NCBI GenBank assembly: GCA_039000515.1
Contig: JBCFYV010000012.1
Location: 1,766,005-1,830,004, forward strand
Length of the DNA: 64,000 bases
Direction of reading: 5' to 3'
Source of the DNA: Timema cristinae
Taxonomy: Eukaryota; Arthropoda; Insecta; Phasmatodea; Timematidae
Part shown: positions 36,291-47,879 of the stretch, piece after piece
How the letters are laid out: every line of letters begins with the position of its first letter
Position numbering within the stretch: position 1 is the stretch's first letter
Position numbers and translations under genes: made by a program
Notes under the pieces: generated by a model
Told to the model about the DNA's origin: nothing
The model's input: only the letters and a program-made list of their open reading frames with translations
The model's database searches: none

Positions 36291-37080
36291 AGACCACGTT
36301 ATTCTCGTATATTTCCTCCAAGTTTTAGTGTGTTAAATATATTGTATAAGAAGAATTGAAATAACCCTTTTCAATTCTACCATCAGTAGGATGCTTAAAC
36401 TCGCAAATGAGGCTACAATTTACCTTTATCGGGCCGTTCGCGTTTGATTCTTTTTCTACAGTCTTTACATAAATATCTCCGCACGCAACGAGAACTGTAC
36501 GGGATCCTTATAGGCTAACTCGTTGCTGATTGAGTATGTCTTTTAACGTCGAGCGTATGCTTGTTCAATAAGTTTAATAGATAGTCCTAGCGGCTCCAGT
36601 AAAGCCTAAACTGAGTAAATCCTGTACCTAAGTTTCGTGATAAGGTCAAAAGTCTTTGGATCTGTACGTCTATATTGTCATGGTCCGATATCAGTACGCT
36701 CGAGGTCTTAATTCGACCAGGTATATGCTCAATGTAAGCATTATACAACTTCCCCTTCACGAAAGTGCAACGTCATGTTTCAAGTATCTAATTAAAAGTT
36801 GTTCATTAGCGTCTAGATCGCGAGAGTATACACCCTATTCCCATTAGTTTGCCGAGATACAATGATAGGAGGTGACAAACGCAATCGTTTTGTTGGTGGT
36901 TCTGCCATGTTTGAGTGCACTATGCTCTAAAAAGGCCCTACTCTCCTCTCAGTATTTCTTCTTCATTTCGGGTCAACTTGCTCTATGATCTCTTCGAGCG
37001 GCTCTGAGACAGCTATAAAAAACAAAACAGGGACTCTAGTCAGCTGTTCATGAAGCCATGATTTTACAAACATTGAAGCT
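36291..37080. other. Probable decayed 5' continuation of the polymerase relic
   Basis: The composition continues that of the polymerase pseudogene, but no motif can be placed with confidence. The 63-codon plus frame (36656-36847) is unsupported. Confidence 0.35.
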
Positions 37081-37660
37081 AATGTTTGTGTGTTGTGTGG
37101 TGTGTGTTGTGCGTGTGTGTGTGTGTGTTTAATTCGGGATATATACGCATTTAAAGGTAAGAGCGAGTTGTCCTTATAAATATAACCCTTTTCTTATATC
37201 TAAAAATATTAGCGTAATTAGTTATAAATGCTAATATTGATAATGTTTAGCGCTATCATTCAGCCTGACTGAGATTTGAACGAATCCAATGAGATACGAT
37301 TCTAACTTCATGCAAAAGCGAGTACACTTCTTTAAATATAACCCTTTTCTTATATCTAAAAATTATTAGCGTAATTAGTTCATAAGCGTATAACTCGAAC
37401 GGGTAGTAAACGTGATGCTAGGAACTGAATACCTCTAATTAGATTAACTAAAATCATATTAAATGTATGACTCGAAAATACATTTTTTTAATGCTAACAT
37501 TGAAATGTTTAGCGCTATCATTCAGCCTGACTGAGATTTGAACGAATCATGAGAATGAGTAGACTATATGTTGAAAATACTTTTTTAAATGTTTAGCATT
37601 ATCATTCAGCATGACTGAGATTTGAACGAATCAATGAGGAAGAGTAGACTATTATGTATT
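37080..37660. repeat. Short duplicated blocks
   Basis: 'tataacccttttcttatatc' + 'tattagcgtaattagt' occurs near 37182 and 37340. 'gcctgactgagatttgaac' with 'gtttagcgctatcattcag' occurs near 37245, 37508 and (diverged) 37592. A (GT)n run lies at 37082-37128. A SINE 3' fragment ('cgtataactcgaacgggtag') sits at 37385-37410. Confidence 0.7.
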
Positions 37661-37662
37661 AT

Positions 37663-37805
37663 CTTACTACCCGTTCGGTTTATACGCTAATGTGTAATGG
37701 TGAGATGAAAAGAAGGATCTACAGTTTAACGTGGAATCCGAACCATGGTGGAGGTCTGGCATTCCCCCACATTCACAAGATATCCTGAAGGAAGGGTTTT
37801 TTGGG
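37663..37805 (-). mobile_element. SINE fragment, minus strand
   Basis: This is the reverse complement of the SINE 3' body, from 'cttactacccgttcggttta' to 'cctgaaggaagggtttt'. The tRNA-like head is absent. Confidence 0.7.
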
Positions 37806-37927
37806 AAAATATGTGTTATTATTTGTAAAATCACAGAAATTAGAGGAAGTGAACCCACATTCGTGTAGAGTTGAAAAAAAACAATACTCTGTTCATCCTT
37901 GACGGGAAAAAATACATCTTTCGATTA

Positions 37928-38037
37928 CTGGTGAGATGAAATAAAGGGATCCACAGTTTTAACGTGGAATCCGAACCACGGTAGTGGTCTGACATTCCCC
38001 CACATTCACAAGATATCCTGAAGGAAGGGAGTAGTAA
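37928..38037 (-). mobile_element. SINE fragment, minus strand, second copy
   Basis: It carries 'ggtgagatgaaataaaggga', 'cgtggaatccgaaccacgg' and 'attcccccacattcacaaga', matching the fragment at 37690-37800. It may be a local duplicate of it. Confidence 0.65.
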
Positions 38038-39075
38038 GAGCCCTGGTATATCCAGTTTTACGTCACTGTTATTAAAATAATATTGACTGCGTCTGTGAGT
38101 GACGCCAGGCTTTAGTGACGTCAGTCGTCAGTGAGATAGGTCAGCCTTGGTGACGTTCTGGACGTCCCATTAGATTTGAATGAATTATGATATTAAGAAT
38201 ATATTCAGTTTTTGCATCACTGTTTATAAAATAATATTGACTGCGTCTGTGAGTGACGCCAGACTTAGTGATGTAATCATTTTAAAAATGTTTAGTTATT
38301 TTTATATATAAAATAATTGAAATAAATAGATTTGAACATTTTTTTATGGGGGAATGCATTAGACGTCACATCAGATTTGAATGACTTATCAAGTGTCGAG
38401 GTAGAGTTATTGTATTATGATTTTTCATGTATATGCCGTAACTAACAAACTCTACTCATTATGACTAAATATAACATTTTAACGTTTGGAAAATTTTTAC
38501 TCTCAACTGAGTTATTATTCAGTATAAATATAAATAGGAAACAAACACGTTTCCTACGTTCCATAATGTGAGTTTTGTTTAAAAAAAATAACAAACATGT
38601 TTTAAACAGTTGGATAATTTTAAAACTCAACTGAGTTTGTATTCAGTGTGAAATCCATCTGTGTAAAATAAAACCAGTTTTAAAAAACAAGGAGAGGTTA
38701 GTTTTAAAAGGTCAGCGCCAAGATAATTTCTGTTAGACAAGTTTTTTAAGTGTATATGAATTGTAATCAGTTTAAATGTTTAGTTAGTTTTTATATCAAA
38801 TTAAAATAAAAGACTAGATTTGATCATGTTTATCAGCTATGAAAACTTTATTTTTTAAAATTAATAACTCACAGAGGATGAATTAATTAAACAACATACA
38901 TGATTAAAATTTATAATTTCATAGACAGCAGGACGTTTGAATTATTAATGACTTATACTTAATTATACACTAACAAAGTTATATTGCTCTTATTACTAAT
39001 ATGTAATTTAAATAATTTTTGAAAAAATAATCTAATTAACTGAATGAAACTTAAAATACTTTTTGAAAATATAAT
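38038..39075. other. AT-rich intergenic with duplications
   Basis: A block with 'aaaataatattgactgcgtc' and 'tgtgagtgacgccag' occurs at about 38073 and 38229. Otherwise the sequence is AT-rich without a gene. The left end of element 3 should lie in or left of this stretch but I could not identify its terminus. Confidence 0.45.
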
Positions 39076-39682
39076 CTAATTAATTGAAATGAAACTTAAA
39101 ATACTTTTTCGATTTCTTTTTTCCCAATCTTCTGCCGACGTTTCTATGGCCTCCAGCTCAGTCTTAGTCACGGTTGAGATGATCCTTGCTTCCTCTAGAG
39201 TGAGTAGTCCTCCTTTGGCAGGATCCTTGTAGTAATTGTTTAGCGAATTCCTTCCAATAAATGTCGTCAAACGATTTCTTCCTTTGTTTTTTAGTGCTTC
39301 TTCTGCTTATAAATAACTCCCACGAAACGAACTCACAGCAAGTTCTTTTAAATTCTGGACAGTAATTATATCTTGAAATTTTAAAACATCTTTCAGAACA
39401 GATTGGTAAGTTATCTTTATATTAGAAGCTGGATGGTCTCTATAATCCTCTCTCACAATGTTTCCTGTTAAATAACTCGGTTGTTCCAGGCTGATCTCCA
39501 ATCTTTATTGTCTTGATATTCTTTGGATATTAGAAGACATCCAATGCTTGTCTGCTTGTGTTGAAAGTTGAAACAATTACATCCAGCTAGTCCGACAATG
39601 GTGATTCTATTTTATATACTCTCACGTATTCACGATCGACAGGAACACTTATCACTGATGATGATGATGATGATGAAGCCAT
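39076..39682 (-). pseudogene. Unrecognised gene at the left side of element 3, broken
   Basis: An ATG at 39682 is followed by a Ser run ('MASSSSSSS') and a charged stretch, with an in-frame stop about 30 codons in. From 39501 down, another frame runs to 39076 with a single TAA at about 39307. The C-terminal half is rich in Lys/Glu and helical-looking ('ILSFISIN' at the end). A TATA-type box lies about 40 bases upstream, back to back with the plus-strand promoter of the polymerase gene. The gene is probably a ~190-residue accessory protein of element 3; the family is unknown. The breaks may be decay or sequence error. Confidence 0.45.
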
Positions 39683-39720
39683 ATGATCAATATAATATAG
39701 TTAATATTCCCGCCTTTCTT

Positions 39721-39730
39721 TATATATATA
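39721..39730 (-). promoter_or_regulatory. TATA-type box for the leftward gene
   Basis: 'tatatatata' followed on the minus strand by 'aagaaaggcgggaat', 38-48 bases upstream of the ATG at 39682. Confidence 0.5.
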
Positions 39731-39900
39731 CCTATTAGAAATATTATGTAATCATTATGTAATCAACTTTCTACCAGATAGTCATAGAGAAGCACGTATC
39801 TTTCTAATTAGATATTCAGGTCGCTGGTGAAAGGTGTGGTGCAGAAATCAACACACATAAGTTTGAAAGCTGTTCAGAAAAACACATTGAGCTGAAGGTC

Positions 39901-39908
39901 TATAAAAG
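39901..39908 (+). promoter_or_regulatory. TATA box for the OTU-like/PolB gene
   Basis: 'tataaaag' lies about 100 bases before a candidate splice donor (GTAAGC at 40004-40009), leaving room for a short non-coding first exon from about 39930 to 40003. Confidence 0.6.
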
Positions 39909-40003
39909 GAGAATTTAACTATACCAAGTTATCATTTCATCAACATCTTGTCGACTGAAAAGAAGTTGTCACGTAAAAAAACACACCAAGCTCTCTGGTA
40001 AAA

Positions 40004-40159
40004 GTAAGCATAATTTTACTATTATTTCTCTAGTGTTCAATTTATTAGTTAAACTAATATTTTATATTTATCTATACTTATTTTTTAAATTTTTTGTGTG
40101 TTTCTATATCTCAATATATTATTTAAACTAACAATTAATTTTCTTTGATCTTTTTATAG
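40004..40159 (+). other. Candidate 5' intron whose splicing makes the start codon
   Basis: The stretch starts GTAAGC after '..ggtaaa' and ends in 'tctttgatctttttatag'. The exon after it opens 'TGTCTAAC'. The first exon ends in A, so joining gives ATG in frame with the coding region. Without splicing there is no ATG near the start of that frame (it opens GTG). Confidence 0.5.
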
Positions 40160-41023
40160 TGTCTAACAAACAAACATTTATAGCCGACGAATCTATACCC
40201 TCTACCTCAGACATTAACAGACAACGCCAACACATTTTTGATTATGCGGGAGGGGTTACAAACACTAATGACTCATTTACAATAATAACGGAGACAGGAC
40301 GAACTTATACTCGGTTCAACACCTTAGGCAGAGATATCTTAGTTCGTTTCAACCCTTTGATTACGAACGTGAGTCCAAGGCATTATCTAATGACGTGTTT
40401 CTCTAGTCTATTAGCATACTTGCTCAGAGGTACGGGCGCCATACGATTTAATTGGACTCACGATCACGAACACGGAGAATAACCTCGATAAACTGGTCGG
40501 CGTTTCGTACCGTAGATGTGATCAAATTGATGTGAACACTATTATGAATACATTAACAAAAGTCATTCAGAGTAATGCCAGATTTGGTATAGCCGATGTG
40601 TTGAGGATTAAAGCGAATCATATCAAAATGATGGTTGGGGAACGGTATTGGAGCACTAAAAACGAAGGTGTCTTCCAAACGATTATCTGAGTCACCATAA
40701 AAGGAGCATTGTCGTTGTTAAATCATTGACGAATTGTTTGGCTCACGCCATAGTAATAGCGATAGCCAAAATCACTAATGATATTAATTATAAATCTATA
40801 TTCAGGGATGGAAAATAAAAAATGCTGTAGGACGAGCTTCTTGCAAAAGCGCGTGTAGATTAATCCGGGGAGGTGGGCGCGAAACATCTCGATAAAATTT
40901 CAACGTAATTTTGGGGACGAATATAAATTGCGCGTGTATAATACCCTCTCGACGCTCAACGGATTGTGGTATGAGGGGGTTTCGTCTTCTACTAGGTACA
41001 TTAACCTACTGTACGATGACGTC
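40160..41023 (+). pseudogene. OTU-like N-terminal part of the element 3 polymerase gene, split
   Basis: A 107-codon frame (to 40482) runs on in other frames to the insertion point at 41023, with at least two frameshifts. Near 40733-40752 a Cys-box 'NCLAHA' resembles the catalytic Cys region of OTU-type proteases. The coding text directly before the insertion is 'LLYDD', and directly after element 2 comes 'HHFNV', which fits the OTU catalytic His region. Element 2 therefore separates the presumed Cys and His halves. I recall OTU-like regions in front of PolB in some Polintons; fold assignment here is by motif only. The breaks plus the 17.5-kb insertion make this copy non-functional. Confidence 0.65.
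41018..41023. repeat. Target site duplication (left), element 2
   Basis: GACGTC, repeated at 58538-58543. It is palindromic by itself. Confidence 0.85.
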
Positions 41024-41039
41024 AGTAAGGGGAAAATGA

Positions 41040-41418
41040 GAATACGGCGGCACAGGCATTAAATCCTGTTTTTTATGGATTCTGAGATGACAGGATAGAC
41101 ATGTGGGAGGAGGATGTGGAGGGTTGGAGCCCTCGATGTGAGGTGGGGATCCTGAGATGGCAGGGGGGGAGGTGGGGGTGATGTCAGAGAGACATGATGG
41201 TGTGTTTTCCTGAAGGGAGGGTTCTGTGACTCATTAGCATAATTGAGAGGGTTGGTGGATGGGGGACTTGGGTGGAGGGGGAGGGGGCAGAGGACACGAC
41301 TGGGATGCAAGCCCCTGCAGGGCTAGGGATGGCTGGAGGGGGGGGGGGCGGGGAGACTAGTATACGGGGAACAGGGTTTTCTCTCCCTCTCTCTCTCTCT
41401 CCGCAAATGCGGGTTCAG
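41040..41418. other. GC-rich sub-terminal block of the left TIR
   Basis: This is a G-rich strand with repeated 'ggggga', 'gagggttggagcc' and 'ggtggggg', ending in a CT run. The 83-codon minus frame is rich in Pro/His/Ser and is mirrored at 58254-58502; there is no sign that it is a real protein. The outer C/G-rich layout resembles the outer TIR of element 1 in composition. Confidence 0.5.
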
Positions 41419-41419
41419 G

Positions 41420-42605
41420 TCGTCTCCGGAACAGGCTACTGATCTAGATGTCCCGGGTTCAATCCTTAGATCATAGGAAACAACCTAATGGAACAGGCTA
41501 CTGATCTAGATGTCCCGGGTTCAATCCCTAGATCACAGGAAACAACCTAATGGAACAGGCTACTGATCTAGACGTCCCGGGTTCAATCCCTAGATCATAG
41601 GAAACAACCTAACGGAACAGGCAACTGATCTAGACGTCCCGGGTTCAATCCCTAGATCATAGGAAACAACCTAACGGAACAGGCTACTGATCTAGATGTC
41701 CCGGGTTCAATCCCTAGATCATAGGAAACAAACCTAATGGAACAGGCAACTGTCTAGACGTCCCGGGTTCAATCCTCATATCTATGATGTAGATCATAGG
41801 AAACAACCTAATGGAACAGGCTACTGATCTAGATGTCCCGGGTTCAATCCTCATATCTATAATGTAGATCATAGGAAACAACCTAATGGAACAGGCAACT
41901 GATCTAGATGTCCCGGGTTCAATCCCTAGATCATAGGAAAACAACCTAATGGAACAGGCTACTGATTAGATGTCCCGGGTTCAATCCTCATATCTATAAT
42001 GTAGATCATAGGAAAAACCTAATGGAACAGGCTTACTGATCTAGATGTCCCGGGTTCAATCCTCATATCTATAATGTAGATATAGGAAACAACCTAATGG
42101 AACAGGCTACTGATCTAGATGTCCGGGTTCAATCCTCATATCTATAATGTAGATCATAGGAAAACAACCTAATGGAACAGGCTACTGATCTAGATGTCCC
42201 GGGTTCAATCCCTAGATCACAGGAAACAACCTAATGGAACAGGCAACTGATCTAGACGTCCCGGGTTCAATCCCTAGATCACAGGAAACAACCTAATGGA
42301 ACAGGCTACTGATCTAGAGGTCCTAGGTTCAATCCCTAGATCACAGGAAACAACCTAATGGAACAGGCTACAGATCCATAGGTCCTAGGTTCAATCCTAG
42401 ATCACAGGAAACAACATAACGGAACAGGCAACTGATCTAGATGTCCCGGGTTCAATCCCTAGATCATAGGAAACAACCTAATGGAACAGGCTACTGATCT
42501 AGATGCCCCGGGTTCAATCCCTAGATCACAGGAAACAACCTAATGGGACGGGCTACAGATCCATAGGTCCCAGGTTCAATCCTCATATCTATAATGTAGA
42601 TCATA
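41420..42605. repeat. 62-66 bp tRNA-like satellite, left TIR
   Basis: The unit is approximately 'ggaacaggctactgatctag' + 'atgtcccgggttcaatccc' + 'tagatcataggaaacaacctaat'. A longer variant adds 'tcatatctataatgtagatc'. Each unit has GGTTCAATCC(C), a full match to the pol III B box, in a setting like the anticodon-to-T-arm half of a tRNA. It is probably derived from the 3' half of a tRNA-like SINE. Confidence 0.92.
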
Positions 42606-43185
42606 GGATAACAGTATGAAGTCTGGACCAGATTGAAGACAAGCACTCTTACAATATGAAGTAGAATCAGATTGAAGATAAGCACTCTTACAATATGAAG
42701 TAGGATCAGATTGGATACAAGCACTCTAATGCAGCTTCACCTCCCAATTCTATCTCCCTCAAAACCCTGACGGTCAAGATTATGACAAGTATTATTCACC
42801 TCGTGTGTATGTGCGTATGTGTGTATGTATGTGTATGTGTAGGTGTAGGTGTAGGTGTATGTGTAGGTGTAGGTGTAGGTGTATGTGTATGTGTATTCTA
42901 TTCTCGAAATGGTAGTAAAATGTATCATGGATTGGGATCCTGGGTAGTATGCTGACAGCTTAAAAAAAACACAAAGTTCAGTCATTTATTAGCTTAAGAC
43001 CCTCTACATTCGGAGGTTGGGGTTAGAATCCCTGCTATACCCGCATTCACGTGAAAACCAAATTCAGTACACCCAACCGAGGGTAGTATGCTTGTTTCAT
43101 GGGACTGGGAGGTTAGGGGGTTAGAAAAAGTTGAAATTCACCTTCAGTACACCCCAGATCTCCCAATCATCGGCAGTCTAGTAGC
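42606..43185. other. Spacer with (GTGTAK)n microsatellite, left TIR
   Basis: A 39-base unit 'agattgaagacaagcactct' + 'tacaatatgaagtagaatc' occurs three times at 42628-42728. A GTGTAT/GTGTAG run spans about 42800-42895. No gene is present. Confidence 0.75.
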
Positions 43186-43189
43186 GCCT

Positions 43190-45820
43190 ATGAAGATCCA
43201 GTTTGAGACATGGAGACCCAGTTTGAGACATGGAGACCTAGTTTGAGATATGAAGATCCAGTTTGATACATGGAGAACCAGATTGAAACATGAAGAGCCC
43301 CATTGAGACATGGAGACCCAGATTGAGACATGAAGATCCAGATTGAGACATGAAGACTCCCATTGAGACATGAAGATCCAGATTGAGGCATGAAGATCCA
43401 GATTGAGACATGAAGACCTAGTTTGAGACATGAAGATCCAGTTTGATACATGGAGAACCAGATTGAGACATGGAGACCCAGATTGAGATATGAAGATCCA
43501 GATTGAGACATGAAGACTAAGATTGAAACTGAAGACTCCCATTGAGACATGAAGATCCAGTTTGAGGACCTGAAGATCCAGATTGAGATATGGAGGACCA
43601 ACATTGAAACATGGAGAACAAGATTGAGACATGAAGAGGCAGATTGAGACATGGAGACCCAGATTGAGACATGAAGACTCCCATTGAGACATGGAGACCT
43701 AGTTTGAGACATGAAGATCCAGATTGAGACATGAAGATCCAGTTTGATACATGGAGAACCAGATTGGGACATGGAGACCCAGATTGAGACATGAAGACCC
43801 AGATTGAGACATGAAGATCATGTTTTGAGACATGGAGACCCAGATTGAGACATGAAGATCCTGATTGAGACATGGAGACCCAGATTGAGATATGGAGACC
43901 GACATTGAAACATGGAGAGCAAGATTGAGACATGAAGAGCCAGATTGAGACATGGAGACCCTGATGAGACATGAAGATCCAGATTGAGATATGAAGATAC
44001 AGTTTGAGACATGAAGACCCCCATTGAGACATGGAGACCCAGAGTGAGACATGAAGACCCAGATTGAGACATGGAGACCCAGTTTGAGACGTGAAGATTC
44101 AGTTTGAGACATGGAGACCCAGATTGAGACATGAAGACTCCCATTGAGACATGAAGATCCAGATTGAAACATGAAGACCCAGATTGAGACATGAAGACTC
44201 CCATTGAGGCATGAAGATCCAGATTGAGACATGGAGACCCAGATTGAGACAAGAAGATCCAGATTGAGACATGGAGACCCAGATTGAGACATGAAGATCC
44301 AGATTGAGACATGAAGACTCCCATTGAGACATGGAGACCCAGAATTGAAACAAGAAGACGCAGATTGAAGACATGGAGGCCCAGATTGAGACAAGAAGAT
44401 TCTGATTGAGGCATGGAGACATGAAGATTCTGAGTGAGACATGGAGACCCGGAGTGAGACATGGAGATCCAGATTGAGACATGAAGATCCAGTTTGATAC
44501 ATGGAGACCAGATTGAGACATTGAAGATTCTGATTGAGACATGGAGACCGAGATTGAGACATGGAGACTGAGATTGAGACATGGGGACCTAGTTTGAGAC
44601 ATGAAGATCCAGATTGAGACATGAAGATCCAGATTGATACATGGAGAACCAGATTGAGACATGGAGGCCCAGATTGAAACATGGAGACCCAGAGTGAGAC
44701 ATGGAGATCCAGATTGAGACATGAAGATCCAGTTTGATACTGGAGACCCAGAGTGAGACATGGAGACCCAGTTTTTAAACATGAAGTCCCAGTTTTAAAA
44801 CATGAAGACCCAGTTTGAGACATGAGGACCTCCATTGAGACATGAAGATCCTGATTGAGACATGAAGATCTAGTTTGAGACATGGAGATCCCCATTGAAA
44901 CATGGAGACCCAGATTGAGACATGAAGATCCAGATTGAGACATGGAGACCAGATAGAAAACATTAAGACCCTCCCATTGGGACATGGAGACCCAGAGTGA
45001 ATATGAAGACCCAGATTGAGACATGGAGAGCCATATTTAAACATGAGGACCTCCATTGAGACATGGAGACCCAGATTGAGACATGAAGATCCTGATTGAG
45101 ACATGGAGCCCAGATTGAGATATGGAGACCCAGATTGAAACATGGAGACCAAGATTGAGACATGAAAGAGCCAGATTGAGACATGAAGAGCCAGATTGAG
45201 ACATGAAGAGCCAGATTGAGACATGAAGACCCAGATTGAGACATGAAGATCCAGATTGAGACATGAAGATCCAGTTTGAGACATGGAGACCCAGATTGAG
45301 ACATGGAGACCCAGATTGAGACATGGAGACCCAGATTGAGACATGAAGATCCAGTTTTGAGACATGGAGACCCAGATTGAAACATGAAGATCCAGTTTGA
45401 GCATGAAGACCCAGATTGAGACATGGAGACCCAGATTGAGACATGAAGATCCAGTTTGAGACATGAAGATCTAGTTTGAGACATGGAGACCTCCCATTGA
45501 GATATGGAGACCCAGATTGAGACATGAAGATCCAGATTGAGACGTGAAGATCCAGTTTGAGACATGGAGACCCAGATTGAGACATGAAGACCCAGTTTGA
45601 GACATGAAGATCCTGATTGAGACATGAAGATCTAGTTTGAGACATGGAGAGCCCCATTGAGACATGAAGATCTAGTTTGAGACGTGGAGCCCAGATTGAG
45701 ACATGAAGACCTAGTTTGAGACATAAAGACTAAGATTGGGACATGAAGATCCAGTTTGAGACATGGAGACCCAGATTGAGACATGAAGATCCAGATTGAG
45801 ACATGAAGACCCATCTGTTG
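43190..45820. repeat. 20-bp satellite, left TIR
   Basis: The unit is 'agacatgaagatccagattg' with variants (gga for gaa, ccc for tcc, 'ctcccattgag'). The minus strand is almost free of stops in all three frames. Because 20 is not a multiple of 3, every frame reads the same 20-residue period ('MSQSGSPCLNLGLHVSIWVS'-like). Overlapping frames of up to 441 codons therefore arise from base composition, not from evidence of a protein. Confidence 0.95.
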
Positions 45821-47043
45821 GTAGTACTAGGCGGTCCGTGAGTATTTTTATGATGGACAGTTAGATAATACAATCGCAGCAGGAATGTGATATTTTGATG
45901 AATGGAAATACTAAATTATCGTACCTACCGTAGCAAGTATTATTTTCACCACGTTACGTGCCTTATCACGGATGACAGAGAGAGGTGATGAGTCCGGGTT
46001 CTCCCTCTCTCTCATCAAGGGTCTCTAAACCTGGGAATTAAGGATATGACAAGTATATCTCTCCCTCTCTCAAAGTCTTAGTCTTTTCACGGGTCTCGAA
46101 CCCCGGGATATGACAAGTACCCACTCTACCTCTAATTAAACCTTCCCAATTCCTACACGGTCTAAAACCCTGGGAATTAAGGATATGACGAGTATTATTT
46201 CGGTATGGAACATCCGGGTGGAGGGGTTATCTCTCGCACCGGGTCTCGAACTATCCAGCAAATGCGGGTTCACTTCCCAGGATATGACAAGTATATTCTC
46301 CCTCTCACAGGTCTCGAAGTATCCAGCAAATGCGGGTTCACTTCCCAATTCCTATCTCCCTCAATCCCTGATGGTCAGGTGTTTAGGATAACCGTACTTA
46401 ATCAATGAATTGTTTTCAGGTTAAATGTGAATAGTTTACACCCTATCTCTATCTTGAATGTGTATAGGTGTGTGTATGTGAGCATATGTGTTAGGATAAC
46501 CGCACTTAATCAATGAATTGTTTTCAGTTTAATGAGTTTAAAAAGGAATTGTTTACTTCATTAATTAACAATACGAGGTTCGAAACTTGCTTCCCGGGAT
46601 AATTGTACTCGAAACTAATATGGTAGAATTTAGATACAGATACGCTCATTCATGCGGAGGGAGTAAACATTGAATTGTTTTCAGGAGGAAACGAGCTAAT
46701 GGAACAGGCTACAGATCTAGATGTCCAGGGTTCAATCCTCGATACTGTCGTGTAGATCACAGGAAACGATCTAATGGAACAGGCTACAGATCTAGATGTC
46801 CAGGGTTCAATCCTCGGTACTGTCGTGTAGATCACAGGAAACGATCTAATGGAACAGGCTATTAATCTAGAGGTCCCGAGATCACAGGAAACAACCTAAC
46901 GGAACAGGCTACAGATCTAGAGGTCCGGGTTCAATCCTAGATCACAGGAAACAACCTGGATATGACAAGTATATCTCTCTCTCTCAAAGTATTAGTTTTT
47001 TTTTTCGGTATGGAACACCCGGGTGGAGGGGGTTATCTCTCGC
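45821..47043. other. Inner part of left TIR
   Basis: This mixed sequence has repeated 'tccagcaaatgcgggttcac', 'gatatgacaagtat' and a few more 62-bp-type units with B boxes (46690-46955). Small frames at 46136-46408 are mirrored in the right TIR and are not credible genes. Confidence 0.6.
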
Positions 47044-47479
47044 ACAGGGTCTCGAACTATCCAGCAAATGCGGGTTCAGGTCGTCTCGCGGTCTGGCGGA
47101 TCCAGCAAATGCGGGTTCACTTCCCAATTCCTATCTCCCTCAATCCCTGATGCTCAGGATATGACAAGTATTATTATTCACCTCGCGTGTATGTCGGATT
47201 CTATTCTCGAAATGGTAGTAAAATGTATCATGGATTGGGATCCTGGGTAGTATGCAAGGTTAGAACTCCCTGCCAGTGCACCGTGGATTAGGATCTCGCA
47301 TTCACTTTCAGTACACCCCGGATCTCCACGTCATCGTCAGTCTAGTAGCGCCTTCCTCATTCATGAATAAAATGGGGTGATGGGTTGGGTGCGGAGCAGC
47401 TGACCTTCAGGGGTTGTCTCTCGTACGGTCTCCCGTCCATCAATGAGTCACGGTCATTCATCATGGGCACGGGGCGAAT
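47044..47479. other. Left edge of element 2 core
   Basis: The sequence repeats pieces of the TIR ('gcaaatgcgggttcacttcc', 'ggattgggatcctgggtagt') in direct orientation. No gene is present. Confidence 0.45.
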
Positions 47480-47690
47480 CCTGGATAACTCAGCGGTAAG
47501 AGTATGAGCTTAGTTCTGACAGAGGGTTCTTCTTCATTGCGAGCAGTTTAACGGTGGAGGTCTGGCATTCCTCGGTGAGGGAAGGGTTTGTGGCGGGACC
47601 GAGGTTTGAACCCCGACCGTCAGCATAGAAGTCTGACACCTTACACCTAGACCATCAGCTCGCCCTGGTAGCGCGTATGATGATGGTATT
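47480..47690 (-). mobile_element. SINE, minus strand
   Basis: On the minus strand a tRNA-like head is seen with A box 'TGGTCTAGGTG' and B box 'GGTTCAAACC', followed by the body ('gaatgccagacctccacc') related to the SINE at 15088. It is partly rearranged. Confidence 0.65.
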
Positions 47691-47879
47691 AGTTAATAAT
47701 CTTTTAAAATCTTTAAAAACGATTTGTTTACATCATTAGGTTCGAACCAGTTTAAACACTTAAGATTTAAATCAATTAGAACTTTCATCTACAATATCTA
47801 AACATCACTAGACTATTATTTATCATCGCGTTCGTCAAAGTTTAAAGGTGGTTGCTTAGAGCTCAGTCATTTATTATCT
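47691..47879. other. AT-rich spacer
   Basis: No feature is seen. Confidence 0.4.

Larger units (their letters stand above)
41024..47043 (+). repeat. Left TIR of element 2 (~6.0 kb)
   Basis: This matches 52774-58537 in inverted orientation from the AGT end to 'gggttatctctcgca'. The order from outside is: a GC-rich 350-base block, a CT run, the 62-66 bp array, a GTGTAT microsatellite, the 20-bp array, then a mixed segment with more 62-bp-type units near 46700-46950. Confidence 0.9.

Noticed and set aside
41024..41030. Shared 'GTAAGG' between the end of element 2 and the target duplication of element 1
   Set aside because: In element 1 the bases belong to the target (present in the empty site); in element 2 they are inside the terminus. 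Likely coincidence.
43144..45814. Long overlapping minus-strand frames (up to 441 codons) and their mirrors at 53973-56404
   Set aside because: They are the 20-bp satellite read in three frames; no start context, no non-repetitive domain.
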